Assembly: GCA_028583405.1 (NCBI GenBank)
Contig: JAPTMU010000094.1
Span: 234,154-298,153 of the forward strand
Length of the DNA stretch: 64,000 nucleotides
DNA from: Pogonophryne albipinna
Taxonomy: Eukaryota > Chordata > Actinopteri > Perciformes > Artedidraconidae
Direction of reading: 5' to 3'
Position 1 is the first letter of the stretch; the number at the start of each line of letters is the position of its first letter. Below, piece after piece: positions 1 to 11,564 of this stretch. The notes under the pieces were generated by a model. That model saw only the letters and a list, made by a program, of their open reading frames with translations, did no database searches and was not told the DNA's origin. The position numbers and the translations under genes are program-made.

Positions 1-580
1 GCTCAGTTCATCACCTTAACATAAACTGTTTAAACCCCATGGTGTCACACTCGCCCTCAGAGAGCAAACATAAACTCAAAGATCAAATTATGTCACGCCT
101 CTGGTATATTCATTTATTAATTTTTAACATGACACGAAAGGGCACTAAAGGTCTTCAGTTCCGCTATGCTCAATTTATTTTAATAGCACCAAAATAATGA
201 TTGTGTTACTCTTTGACTATTCAAAGGGTGCCGCTGGAAGCACAGGTCATGGAGTCAATACAGTCAAATTAAAAATGTTTATCCCTTTGGGAGCCTGCAA
301 TAATATAGAAATGCGTACATGACATTATCATTTTAAATAAGGTAATTTATTCTATGCAAAGATGACATTTTGACCTAAAGTTGTGCTAGAAGACTCATAG
401 AGATGGAGCGACTAATCCTCTAAGGAGTACGAATGACCTTACATTAAATCCGTACATTTAGCCAACCTGCCCATTAGATATGACAAAAAGTACTGAGTTG
501 GTTAGGAATGTCTTTTGTCCAGCAGTAAATTCACCCTTCAATGGGCATTCAAAATTTTTGAAAATTACATTTAAGTTGGT
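1..580. other. Unique AT-rich non-coding DNA
   Basis: No open frame, repeat end or RNA gene is recognisable here. The base composition is that of fish intergenic or intronic DNA. Confidence 0.4.
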
Positions 581-584
581 ATTT

Positions 585-795
585 TGTACATTTAACCCAT
601 ATTACACTGTTATTACACCCACATATTAATAGACCCCTATTACACACCTGTTACACCATTATTACACCCATATTACTATGTTATTACACTGTTACCATTA
701 TAACACCCTTATTATACCAATGTAATGCCAATATTAAACCCATATTACACCAAAAGGACTCCCTTATTACAATGTTATAACACCGATGTCACTGT
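585..795. repeat. Degenerate ATTACACC-type tandem repeat
   Basis: Words such as ATTACACC, CATATTAC and GTTATTAC recur irregularly about twenty times across roughly 200 bases, without a clean period. This looks like an old, decayed minisatellite. It overlaps a spurious short open frame. Confidence 0.5.
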
Positions 796-799
796 TATT

Positions 800-2040
800 A
801 TATCCATTTCACAAATGGACATAGTATTTCAAATAAATATATCCCACATGATAAGGAAACCTTTTAAGGGTTCATCAAAAAATGCAAATGTTATGTTACA
901 ACACAACCTTCTCTACGATGTATTTCAGGTAAAGAAATCTAGCAAAACCAGCTACATGAGGGGGAACTAAAGGGAAATATGAATCAGAAAGTGGCAGGAA
1001 CAAAACACCGCGATAAAAAACATGTGTGACTATTCCAGCTTGGTCTTGTAATAAAACCGACTGTGGCATCTGGGTGACAGAATGAGCTCTTATATCACTG
1101 CTATTATGACTTATGACTGTTCTTATAATGGAATGTTGTATTTTAATTAACATTTCTTCTGTCTTATATTCACTATTTTCCACGTTATACTCCAGCAACA
1201 CATAAGCAGTGCATGTGATGCAAATGAAGCTAATTTACATTGACATTTGTTAGCTATTGGTAGATGCAGCATATGTTACTGTCACTCCACTTAGAGTCGG
1301 GCATTGTTTTATGAATATCTTATCTACTGTAAAAACAACAATCCACTCAGTGGCCAGTTTAATACATCCACATATAGCTACTGTAAAAGTGATGCAGTCC
1401 AACAAACCCGTATATCACTATGGGAGACCTCATATTGGAAACCCCTCAACTAGGTGTGTCCCCAACATACTTTTAGCTTCACACTGCAGGACTTGTCTTG
1501 AGTTATAGTATGATAGGTGTTCACCTGGATGTGTGCACTGTAAGACATTTCTGCAACATGGGTTAATGATAAATACATTCACAAAGATATATAGAGATAG
1601 TAGGGCCTTAACCACATTTTTTAAGTATAAAATAAACTGCTGGTTATTTTATATAGTCAATAAAATATAACAATTGTACAACTAACAATATTCAAAACCT
1701 AGTTAATAAATCGAGAGGAGAAAAAAAGTATTCCCTCTCACATGTTTTGTGAATATTTTTTGCTTCTTCAAAAAAATACTTAAATGATTGACATGTTTAA
1801 AGCCGTTTTAATCTCCACATACTGTGCCACACATATTAATGATGAATCACCTCAAGCAATTAAACCGAAGCTAAAGCTGTACAGCTTCATATTTAAAATG
1901 AAAACTCCCATGGGAGCGAGGCAGTCTGCCTTTTGTTGAGGCTCCAACAGGCTGGGTGAGTGCATGCTATTTCCACGTAGGAGTCGACCAGTATAACAGC
2001 AGCTGTCTGTGCAGTGTACAGCTGTAGCCAGTCAGCAGTT
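800..2040. other. Non-coding stretch, nothing recognised
   Basis: Only short chance open frames occur. No splice-site pair with coding-like sequence between was noticed. In the orientation of the 2.6 kb exon this lies in the first intron of that gene. Confidence 0.35.
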
Positions 2041-2048
2041 CCCGCTCC

Positions 2049-2051
<3 letters not shown>

Positions 2052-2141
<90 letters not shown>
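2052..2141. repeat. (CA)n microsatellite
   Basis: An uninterrupted CA/TG dinucleotide run of about 45 units. The Cys/Val and His/Thr open frames across it are artefacts of the repeat. Confidence 0.98.
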
Positions 2142-2142
<1 letters not shown>

Positions 2143-2560
2143 AGCAAAACATGCCTAAAGACTCACTCGTTAATAAAAACAGCTTTGTGTGCTAAATAAC
2201 CCCAGGAGTACCCGGGGGCTGCAGAGTGAGCACAGCCCCTCCAGACTGCGTTTGACTTGTGAAGGGAAATAAATGTTTGTTTGACCTTCATCGCACAACA
2301 ATACCCCACTCTGCTCAATAGGAATAAAGGCAAGGATGAACAACTTGTTCTCCGCGCGATACTGACACAAAGTGTTGCTCAAGTACATTTAAAATGATCA
2401 AGGGCTACATGTGTGATTGCGACGATGCCTCGTGCGCAACACCAGGAGGACAAAGGTACCAGCCGGGCGTCAAAACTTCAGATCCTATTCCGATTCCGCA
2501 CATCAGCCTGCGCACCGTGGAGCAGGGCAGCTTACAGGTGAGCTTAAGTAGAATACTCAC

Positions 2561-2633
2561 AGTGAGTGGCGGCGGACGCTCCGCTGAAGACGCTCAGAGT
2601 GTAAAGGGTAACCATATGCAGCAGAAAAACCAT
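2561..2633 (-). CDS. First coding exon of a secreted or membrane protein gene (signal peptide)
   Basis: On the minus strand an ATG at 2633 in good context (purine at -3, G at +4) opens a 24-codon stretch beginning MVFLLHMVTLYTLSVF and continuing SGASAATH. It has the form of a signal peptide: a hydrophobic core followed by small residues Ala-Ser-Ala at a likely cleavage point. The frame runs directly into a consensus splice donor, T|GTGAGT, at 2561/2560, which leaves one base of the next codon. Downstream exons would lie leftwards, at lower coordinates or beyond the window. The upstream 240 bases are the most CpG-rich in this part of the window, as expected of a 5'UTR and promoter. I do not recognise the family; a neural cell-surface, receptor or secreted protein would fit the short signal exon, but that is inference. 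It is the best candidate host gene in the window. Confidence 0.5.
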
Positions 2634-2880
2634 CTTCCCAGCCGTGGTGCGGTTATTATCCGTGTGTCCGCAGAGAGGAAAAACAGAGGAGAGGTTCCTC
2701 CTTGCTCCTCCGGCGCGGAGGGTTAGAAGGAGTCTGATGTGGTAGAGCAACCCGCTCCGACGACGACACGACTCCCTCACTGAGGCACAGCCCGCCTCTC
2801 TCCCAGTCTCCCTCCCTCTCTCTCCCTCTCTCTGTTTCACTCTATATTGGCAGGGAAAGCGCACAGTGATGCCCAAGCAT
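2634..2880 (-). promoter_or_regulatory. Putative CpG-rich promoter and 5'UTR of the signal-peptide exon
   Basis: CG dinucleotides are dense here compared with flanking AT-rich DNA, and a purine-rich (minus strand) GAGAG tract sits at 2806-2834. A minus-strand CCAAT word lies near 2846. The start of transcription cannot be fixed from sequence alone. Confidence 0.35.
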
Positions 2881-5770
2881 TGTTGTACAAATGCACCACA
2901 GAGGAAAGCTGCGTGTGCCTCAACATTAATTCAGACATGGTTCTATGACTTAACTTTATTGTGAAATAACAGGTAAAGGCTTTGAGTGTAGGTTAATAAT
3001 ATGTTTATTCTCACTACTGGTGGTTTTTCTAAGTGTTGTATGAGCCAATTAACGTGAAGCATCTGCTGGAACGAGGTTTTTCATCCCATCATGTTTTCTG
3101 TACAATTCAGAACATATACTATAGGCTTTGTGTCTCAAACCTGTTTATTGATATGAGCAGGGTTGAGAAACAATATGGCAAACGATGTATAATATGTGTA
3201 TGAAGAAGAACAGGAGTTGAGGAGTTGACAGCAACAGCATCTTTATGGAGGGCGTGGGGACACCTTCACCGAGGGGCCCAATTAAGGAGCCCATTATGTC
3301 CCTCGCATCTTTTCTACCATACATTTTTCATCTTTTTACATTGTGTTTACTTCTACCAATTTCAAACCAGTGTGCTGTAAGGCAGACCTTTTTTGATTTG
3401 ATATGAGTGCTATGAATGTGCTGGCGGTGTCGTGTGTCTCGTACCCTTCAGAGGGGCCCCTGACCTTCTCCCTGTTGATCTTTGGTGGACATTTAAATGA
3501 ATTTTTCAGACAACCTGTGAAAATATTTTTCTTTCATTCTTTAATATATCTCATTTTTATACAGATGGATTAACTGGTCACATACATTTGAAGTAGATCT
3601 GTATCCATTTGTACATTGAGGCAGCATTTCAGGGACGGCAACAGGATCATATGTTTGACATATTTCAGTATTGACGACCCTGAAGGAGTATAACATTGTG
3701 GGTGAGGATCATACTTTAAAAAAAGAGACGTCAAATAATACACAAATATAGTTTACAAATAGTATTCAAACTGTGAACATGAACTCACACATTGTACACA
3801 TATTAAGCTAGTGCCTGGTTTTCTTATTCAGTACTACAACATAATGGTAATATCAGACTTTACCCTACATCTGTAATGATGTGACACCTACACACCCACT
3901 CACCCTTTATTTCAGCAGCTAAAAAAAAACAGTTTCACACAGAAACCAAGACGACAAAAGAGACCATTATAAAAAGCAGTTTTCACATTCCTACACACCG
4001 TACAATTACACAAAAACGGATTGATACCATAGCAATTAAAATAGAATACAACATCTACAAGATAACGTTAAACAATTGCATGTGATTGCAATGGTCAGAG
4101 CCATATCAAAGTAAAGATAATAAAAAATCCAAAGACGGAGCAGATTTCAAAGGAGCTCATTACAGCTTAATGTGTTGGTCTGCTGCTTTTCCCTGTGGCT
4201 GTTTTGCTGCTTCTGTATGGCAGGGTCAGTTTTTTTGTTCTGCCTTAATATCCATTTGGTGTGATGAGAGAATATTTCCTATCTTGCTATTTGAATATTA
4301 TGCTGAAGAAAATGTGGCTGCAGTGAAACAGGAAGTGTTGCTGCATCTTGTTTTTGGAAGAACTGACTCAGTCTGCTTTCTCATGCCAGGTTTCTCTGTG
4401 ACAACCAGTCTCTCCGGCCAATTCACGCTCACTTGTACTCAGTGTTTGATCACTTGTACTGCACAAAATATCTACCACTATGTTTGCTTCACCTTGAGTT
4501 TGTTGCTGTAGATGTCCAGGGGCTGGGGACTTTCTCTTTTGCTGCTGGGAACTTTTACAAATGATCTCCTTTCTGGCAGCACATTTGTAATGGTACAACA
4601 TCCACTGCTGTGTCTTTGACTACAGTATATATTACAGTTTAGGTTTAAGCATTGATTTGATTGCTTTACTGTAATGCATTTATATGTGCTATGTGTTTAT
4701 TATATCTTACCTATTTTTAAATCAATGTTTAGACTGATGAAAAAAACATGTTAGACCATTTAGAAGTTCGGGTTAAACCATTTAGTCTTCAGGGTGTTTG
4801 TGTAGTGTAGGTACTTGTCTTGTATTGTTTCTCTATGACCTTTCTCCAATTCTAGATGTATTAATAACATGCTATTTAAATAATATAATGTCTGAGCCCT
4901 TATTGTCAAGCTTCCTATTGCTCATCTGGTTTGGCATCCCATTTTGTGATTATACTTGAATACATTTAGTCACTGCTTCATTCAACCTTGAAACAACAAA
5001 TACAACAATATAAGATGTTCATGTTAGACACACATTTTAGAAAATGCACCTGTTCACCCTACTATTCAGTTCAAATGAGCTTTATTGAGTACAGCATTGC
5101 CAATGCCTGTTGTACAGGGTTAGAGTTTGCGTTGGTACGTACAGTAATCTTCAGCATGCTAGAAAAAGATGGATGAAAAATATTTCTACATCAATATAAT
5201 AGATACATTATTCAACACACTATACTGCATATAGTCCACTTTAATGAAAGAAAAACGCATTTTTGAAGATAAATCTACTGAAAGATTACGTCTGATGTGA
5301 TCAAATATATATATAATATAAGTGGTTCTTCAGTGGTGAGAGCCATAGAAAGAGATAACAAACTAAAGCAATGAGAAGAGGCAGATTTTGAAAAAGCATA
5401 GTTTCATGTGTTGTTCTCCTGGTTTTCCCTCAGGCTCTGACACATATTGCTGCTTGCCTGGTAGCCTCCGTTTATTCACCAAGTAAATGTTGAATTTTGT
5501 TTTGGTCCGAGAGTTGCTGGCTTTTCCTAGAGTATACCACTCCATCAATATACAGTATGTGTTTGTTGTTTTAAAACAACTCATAGCTTAAACATCCTAA
5601 TAATTAGGTTATGGGTGAGACATATAGCTCCTGAACATTTAAGTATACTATCATTGTAATGTTGGGAGGCTTGGAAGAGATTACATCAAGTAGAAATCAA
5701 AAAAGGATATTTTCAGCACCACATTAGTGGACAGCTCCCTCTCTTTAGGTTTGTATGTAATGCCTCAGAC
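2881..5770. other. Unique non-coding DNA
   Basis: No transposon end, RNA gene or supported exon was identified. The open frame at 4086-4511 has no motif, no splice context and ordinary composition, so it is not called as a gene. Confidence 0.35.
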
Positions 5771-5777
5771 GTGTCTC

Positions 5778-5950
5778 CATGCTTTAATGTTCAAAAAGGT
5801 CTTTATTTGTATCATACTGCCTGTGCTGCAGCACCTCTTTTCACCCTCTACCCAGTCTGCTATGATTGGTTAGCTGGCTCTCTAGGGATTGGTCAACTGC
5901 TTAAAGATGTCCCGCCCCTTCACCACATCTCATTCATATTTTTAGGTATT
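5778..5950 (+). repeat. Dispersed fish repeat (CTGATTGGTTAGCTGG family), copy 1
   Basis: It contains the ordered words TTCAAAAAGGTCTTTATTTG, GCTGCAGCACCTCTTTTCACC, ATGATTGGTTAGCTGG and GATGTCCCGCCCCTT. The same order recurs at about 7360, 12570, 18215 and 23697, so this is a multi-copy element, probably a non-autonomous transposon or SINE-like repeat. Confidence 0.7.
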
Positions 5951-5979
5951 TTTTAGAAAGGTATTGATTTGGATACGTC

Positions 5980-6205
5980 CGGTGTGGGAGCCGCCAACCA
6001 CTCAGGATATATAATAGGAACCAATGTTTGTTTACAAAGGTTCCTCCAGAAAGGTGAACAGTTTTTATCCACCCACTCGGACACACATACGCACAGGCGC
6101 TGAGGTAATGGTTGGCTACCGATGCTTAGTTATTGTGTGTGGAAAATAAATGTTGTTTGATTGAAAAACGCTCGTATCCGTCCTCTATTCACCATACAAG
6201 ACAAA
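5980..6205 (+). repeat. Possible solo LTR
   Basis: The interval starts TGTGGGAGCC and ends near CACCATACA, with a TATA-like ATATATAATA early and an AATAAA signal about 50 bases from the end, resembling an LTR layout. No matching 5-bp flanking duplication was found, so the call is weak. Confidence 0.22.
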
Positions 6206-7355
6206 GTGTGTATTACTTAAACAAAGCAGCACTTTAGTGGCTTGAAGTCCCTAAGCCTCTACATTCGGTAAAAAACAACCGAAATTGGTACAAAATGTGA
6301 AAACTGAGACATATTGCATTTCTGTACATCCTGGATTAGTTACAATTAAACTCCAAAATACCTTCAGTGTAATGGTTTAATACGGTATTTCAGACATTTC
6401 TCTGTAAATCAACAACTACATAAATGAACGTTACCCACCATTAATAGATTAACAGGATTTATATCTCCAATGGAGTACAGTGCCTTACTTTGAACTTGCT
6501 GAATTGATTATCTTTCACACTTTCGAAACACACACACTATTGACATATTATCACCTTATAACGTTGATAGTGTTTATGGGCACCTGTGAGTCTAATGTTT
6601 TAATTGAAGCTCTGTTTTGGTCTCCACCAGCTGCTGAGAATAATATCTGGCTTTCCAGCTGTTAAAGGCTTGCTTAAAACAGTTGAGAGCAATTGGAGTG
6701 AAACCAAACATTTAATTTGTGAGCCATAAAAGCAATACAATGAGATAGAGATGCTTAAAGGGAAACTATATTGTGGTGATGACAATTAATGTGGTTCCTC
6801 AACTACTAATGAACCCTTTAGACATTAGATAAAGTAATTTGATCGATTGTTCATAGCAGCTTTAATGAAAGGGCGTGTTAATGTCTTCCCCTAATCACAG
6901 CGCATTGCAGCACCATATCCTTCTCTCGTTCCTTTTGTCTTTAATGCAGTTTTATTTTCTTGCATTATCTTTGTCACTTCAATTAGGATTAAGGGGACGT
7001 TGGAGGAGATGGTGTGTTCATATTATAAATAAGCGAACTTCCGAATGTCCCCCTGCACTGCATCCTGTTTTAAATATGAAGCTTTCTCTGCTCCCTGGGA
7101 ATACTGTGACTTTGGGTTTATTGTGTTATATTTTGTCTGTGTGTTTATTAGCTTGCTGCCACTGTGAAGTGGGCCTTGTTACTATTCTGTACTGATGAGA
7201 CATCCAACGGACTGCAGTCATTGAAGTTAAGTAAAATAAAATAACTAACTGTCAGTGTTTTCAAGGGGTAAACAAAGAATACTTTAATGTGACACTGCAA
7301 CGCTTGTAGGAAGAAATAATACATTATTTCTTTACAGGCGCCCACATTGCTTTTT
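6206..7355. other. Unique non-coding DNA
   Basis: No supported gene or repeat boundary seen. Open frames here are short and lack motifs. Confidence 0.35.
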
Positions 7356-7359
7356 TTCC

Positions 7360-7605
7360 GGTTCACTTTTGTATTTTGTGCCTCAACTTAATGTTAAAAA
7401 ACCTCTTTATTTGTCTCATACTGTATGTGCTGCAGCCCCTCTATTCACCCTCTGTCTGAAACCAGAGCCCAGTCTGCTCTGATTGGTTAGCTGGCCGGCT
7501 CTGTTGTGATTGGTCAACCGCTTAGAGATGTCCCGCTCCTTAGCCTATCACGTACAATGTGTTGGAGCGCTATCCAATAGAAGTGTGAGTGTTAGATAGC
7601 TTTGA
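7360..7605 (+). repeat. Dispersed fish repeat (CTGATTGGTTAGCTGG family), copy 2
   Basis: The fullest copy in the window: CACCCTCTGTCTGAAACCA, TCTGCTCTGATTGGTTAGC, TGTGATTGGTCAACCGC, CACGTACAATGTGTTGGAGC follow in order. It is shared with the copy at about 18215, which differs by small indels. Confidence 0.75.
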
Positions 7606-8224
7606 CACATTTTAGCCTTTGTCGACCATTTACATGCACAGAAACGTAACACACAACAGGAAAGGGAAAACCCCAAAAAAGCCCAAGAGGAACCTTTAAC
7701 AAACAATCAGGTGAACTCATAAGCAATAAAAAAAACACCGTTCCTCAATATAGCAGTCTGGGTTTACAGCTCAGCAGTATTGTTATTATTAGTCATAACT
7801 AGGAGCTGGTGATGGCTTGGATGTTACTTTGAAAGTAACACTTGAGTCGATTGCTGCCTTTTATATTTCTTTCCAGCTGGCATCCCCAATTTAGCATAGC
7901 CTTAACCAGTTTGTGTGATTTTTGACAGTCTTGATTTTTTTTTCCCTTTTCTTTTTTCGTCATGAATACCACACCTCATTTCATTTCTCATGTTATCTCA
8001 TGTTGTCATGTGCTGCAGTGTGAAATAGCTTTTAACTTTAGGAGTGGTGGGGGCATTCATTTATATGGTGTCTAAACGCCATTAAATATATATATACAGC
8101 TATTATGAGTTTCCGTAGCTGGAAGGCATACCTTACCTAATGGCCTGCCCTTGAACTCAAGAGGAGATTTTCATCCCAACCGCAAAGTGTAATTGTAACT
8201 TCCGCCCGGCTGTTTTCTGGTTAG
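7606..8224. other. Unique non-coding DNA
   Basis: Nothing recognised beyond short AT runs. Confidence 0.3.
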
Positions 8225-8483
8225 TTGGACACTGATTGTGAAGGAGAGCACTCTCCCTTCAAGGACACTGTCTTCAGAAGTGCTCAGGCCTAAATATGAG
8301 AGTTCTTTGCATCTGAAAACCCCTGTTCATCCATCATGTGCAGGAGTGAAACTCTCGACAGCGTCTGTGTTTCCCAAATTAAATTCTCCACAGTGGCTGC
8401 ATCAGAGGACGATCCACTCGGTAGTTTTGTGCCAGATAGAGGATCCTGACAAAGCTGCAATCAGATCGGTGTCACAGATTCAG
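8225..8483 (+). other. Exon-like interval, open frame between acceptor and donor
   Basis: A pyrimidine-rich acceptor (TGTTTTCTGGTTAG) ends at 8224 and a donor CAG|GTGAGC follows 8483. The 259 bases between are open in one frame (86 codons, containing LHLKTPVHPSC and QIEDPDKAAIRS). No domain is recognised. A chance open frame of this length is not rare when several frames and sites are considered, so this is only a candidate. Confidence 0.22.
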
Positions 8484-10440
8484 GTGAGCTGTGAGCCCCC
8501 AAACAGAGAAACGTACACTTTGCTCCCCTAGATAGCCTCAGCAGCGCCATTTCACAGCTGCCAAATGGACACAATCCCTGTTATTCTGCACCAGAAGGGG
8601 AATTAGACTCAGCCTGAATGGCCTTAATGTTTTCCCGTATCTTTATAGGCTTTTGCGTCCACATAATGCAAACAAAGTTCTCATAGTCAAATTGCCTAAA
8701 TGTGTGGCTATTGAAATAAATGTCCTGCAATGTTCCCCTCGTCTGTATTGAGCTCCAGAGACTCATGAAAGGATCAAAGGAGCACGGAGCTGAACACGGG
8801 CGATGCAAACGGAAAATGGCCAACCGACATTGTCAGCCACTTCATTTTAATTGCATGGATTATGAAGCTCGTTTCCAAAGCTAATGTTTCTTGTTTCATT
8901 GCCTTTCACGTTCCTCCATGCTTTATTGCTCTCTCAGAGCTTTTCTTTCCACTGAAAAGCCAATTAAGTTCCTCCATGCTTTCATTTGAATCACATGGCT
9001 ATTTTTGGTCACTCCAAAGAAAAATGGCCCGCATGGGAAATGTGGAAGAGGTCATTATTGCATTATTGCTGAGTAGAATCCTCTGACTAGAGGTTAAAGA
9101 ACAATTTCTCTTTCCTACAAAAACGTGGATGGAATTAAAGTTCTTTCAAGCTTGTGCTTTGTCACATTGATCACATGGTTTCCTGCATTGACCGAAATGT
9201 ACCCGTCTTCTTTTGAAACCTGACAAACACTCCTTGATTTCATTCTCCCGTTGATATCAGCTGTCAAACCAGGGACAGCAGAACATAGCCTGAGGAAGTG
9301 GTTGAGAAGCAAATCAAGTCAGGACTAGTTCAAAAGCAACTTCAGATGAAACCAATTAATCCAAAAATCACACTCAAAACATGCAACACAGTATGTTACA
9401 TTACACTAGAAAGCCCAACAGAGCATGTTGGATGGACATAAGCTCCTATGTTTTACAGGATAGCCTCCATTTGTAAGTGTATACTAACTTCCAAGTCCAC
9501 ATTGTTCAAGACTGAATATGTTAAATCTAATACATTGTATACGTTTCTCGGGTTCAGAGTATTTTTAAAGAATATATGTCTAGAACTAATATCCAATCAT
9601 TTCAAAAGACAAAGCAATTCAGCAATAAGTCTGTTCATCCCAATACTTTTAATACGATCAGATGTTCTCAGGCCTTTGCAGCGCCCTGAGGAGGGTCTTG
9701 ATCTCCAAAAAAAACTGCATAAGAACAAAGGCCAACAGTAGAAATGGTAAAAATAAAAGTATCTATAGTGTATAATGAAATCATCCTGGATAAGAAATTC
9801 AGAAAGGCTGTAAAAACAAGACACATTTGGATCACCTAAAGCAGCGTCAATGCCAAACTACTGTTACACATGCTGTATCATGTCCGAAATAAGGACAAGC
9901 TTATTTTTTGGAAAACAGTGAACCACACCGCGGGTTCAGCCACTGTTAATTCAATTTACACTCGAGCTCACATAATTTCTACCTTTAGCACCTGCATTGT
10001 TGCTGCAATATTCCTCCGTGTCACATTGTGCACAAAACAATATGCTGCTATGGTTGGCAGAGGAATCATATTTGGCAGGGGAACTGAAGGGACTGGGTGT
10101 GTGGGGTTTTCATTTCAGATATTTAATAATTTACAAATGTGCTGAATTGGTGCTTCTCTCTTTTCATTTGTCATTTCACAACCCCCATCTCTACACTACA
10201 AAGCATAACATCATATGGTTACAGCACTCTAACTATGTCATTTAGGGCATGTTGTACTTCATGCATTTATATTTCCTAAGATCAGTTTACTATAATAAAC
10301 ATGTTAATGTGGCATTGTTAGCAAAGCAGGTTTTTTCATTTGCAGTGCCTATACACATATGTTTCATAGTCATCCTAAACTAATTGTCATATTTGAAAAA
10401 TGATTCTCAAAAGTTTCAATCCATATTCAAAATATTGGCA
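8484..10440. other. Unique non-coding DNA
   Basis: No transposon ends or convincing coding sequence seen in this stretch. Confidence 0.35.
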
Positions 10441-10461
10441 TTTTAACCCTTCTCTTGCGTT

Positions 10462-10535
10462 AGGTCATACTATTAGGTCATACTATTAGGTCATACTATT
10501 AGGTCATACTATTAGGTCATACTATTAGGTCATAC
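10462..10535 (+). repeat. 13-bp tandem repeat in the piggyBac-like end
   Basis: The unit AGGTCATACTATT is repeated about 5.7 times (starts at 10462, 10475, 10488, 10501, 10514, 10527). It sits just inside the element terminus and expands the AGGTCA word usually present there once. Confidence 0.95.
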
Positions 10536-11011
10536 CTCCTTCCCATGCTATTTTCGGTCCAAATTGACCGGTGTGTTTTGCACAGTGATATCTCTAGAAC
10601 CCCTTATCCAATTTTGATTGTTGACATCTCATTTGAACAGTCAAAGCAAGTAGAATCAAGGGGTGACAGACAGAATGACACCAGGGGTGAATTTCATATT
10701 ATCTTTTGCAGTAAGGTCAAAGATAGTGCTTATTTTACGTTACTGTATATTATAAAAATGCTTGCCATGTAGGCTGTGTTTACTGGAGATGGAAATGCTT
10801 GGATTAATGCTGTAGCTGAGATTCTTCCCGTTCCAATGATGTATGGGATGTATTGATTTGATACAAGCAAGCCAGTGTTTCATGTCATGGTCCGGACCCA
10901 CCGGTGGGCCAATCAAGTTCAGCATTCACTGTGATGAATATAAAATAAGACACTGATACTGTTTTCTTCAATGAACATTTATTGAAAGAGAAATATACCA
11001 TAACAGAACGC

Positions 11012-11038
<27 letters not shown>
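11012..11038. repeat. (GT)n microsatellite
   Basis: About 13 GT units within the non-coding part of the piggyBac-like remnant. Confidence 0.9.
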
Positions 11039-11042
<4 letters not shown>

Positions 11043-11154
11043 CATGCGTGCGTGCTCACGTGTGTTCACGTTTGTTCACGCACATAGTTGGCAATGCTAA
11101 ATTGTGGTGGAATGTTCCTTGCAGACGTAGACATGGCACTTCTGGCAGGCCTGG

Positions 11155-11385
11155 CTAGTTTTTCTCCTCTCCCTCAGGGGCCTCTCCCTCCTCTCCCTCA
11201 GGCTCCTCTCCCTCAGGGGCCTCTATCTCAGGGGCCTCTCCCTCAGGTGCCTCTCCCTGGTCTGTTGTCGGCTCATAGCCTGGATCACTGTTGTCTTCCA
11301 TTTCTGAGACATCTTCCTCTATCTCCTCTTCATCTGGTTCAATCTCCTCTTCATCTGGTTCAAAAAATGTGTCCAGAGCCCCTCG
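11155..11385 (-). pseudogene. Acidic Glu/Pro-repeat N-terminal fragment of a probable piggyBac transposase
   Basis: On the minus strand 76 codons are open to a TAG at 11155-11157. They read TFFEPDEEEIEPDEEEIEED, then DNSDPGYEPTTDQG, then Gly-Glu-Ala-Pro-Glu repeats, ending in Lys-Asn. Acidic, low-complexity N-termini preceding the catalytic domain are common in piggyBac (PGBD-type) transposases. A possible ATG (MSRRP) lies about 35 bases upstream but is out of frame after an in-frame stop, so the gene is broken. No catalytic domain is present. Identification rests on the adjoining TTAA-flanked terminus plus the acidic composition, so it is moderate. Confidence 0.4.
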
Positions 11386-11564
11386 TAGAGAAAATCACCT
11401 AATCGGTCGCCTGCTCATTGTGTCAATGAGTCAAATGTGAGCAAGGCACAAATATAACTGCTTGAGAGCCAGTAAGGGAGGCGCATTTAGCACGAGAAAG
11501 TGAGAGGTTTGTGTTTCTCGAGGGGCACAGAGCTCGCACCTGTGAGAAGGTATGATACATTATT

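Larger units (their letters stand above)
10447..11430 (-). mobile_element. piggyBac-like transposon remnant
   Basis: TTAA at 10443-10446 is followed by CCCTTCTCTTGCGTTAGG and then a TCGGTCCAAATTGACCGG near-palindrome, the arrangement of many fish piggyBac-type ends. An internal stretch near 10592-10665 (CTCTAGAACCCCTTATCC, then TTGACATCTCATTTG) resembles 17390-17465 in a second TTAA element. The minus strand holds an acidic N-terminal reading frame (11155-11385). The other end is not identified, and an L2 LINE fragment lies just beyond. It is non-functional as it stands. Confidence 0.5.

Noticed and set aside
1893..2199. Cys/Val- and His/Thr-repeat proteins across CA/TG runs (also near 12.4, 20.2 and 50.3 kb)
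   Set aside because: These are translations of dinucleotide microsatellites, open in every frame by construction.
2394..2726. Plus-strand 110-codon frame with a CAG|GTGAGC donor at 2536
   Set aside because: It would run head-on into the better minus-strand signal-peptide exon, has no recognised motif and no promoter-like region upstream.
5980..6205. Intact solo LTR with target duplication
   Set aside because: TG...CA ends and an AATAAA are present, but no flanking duplication matches; kept only as a weak repeat call.
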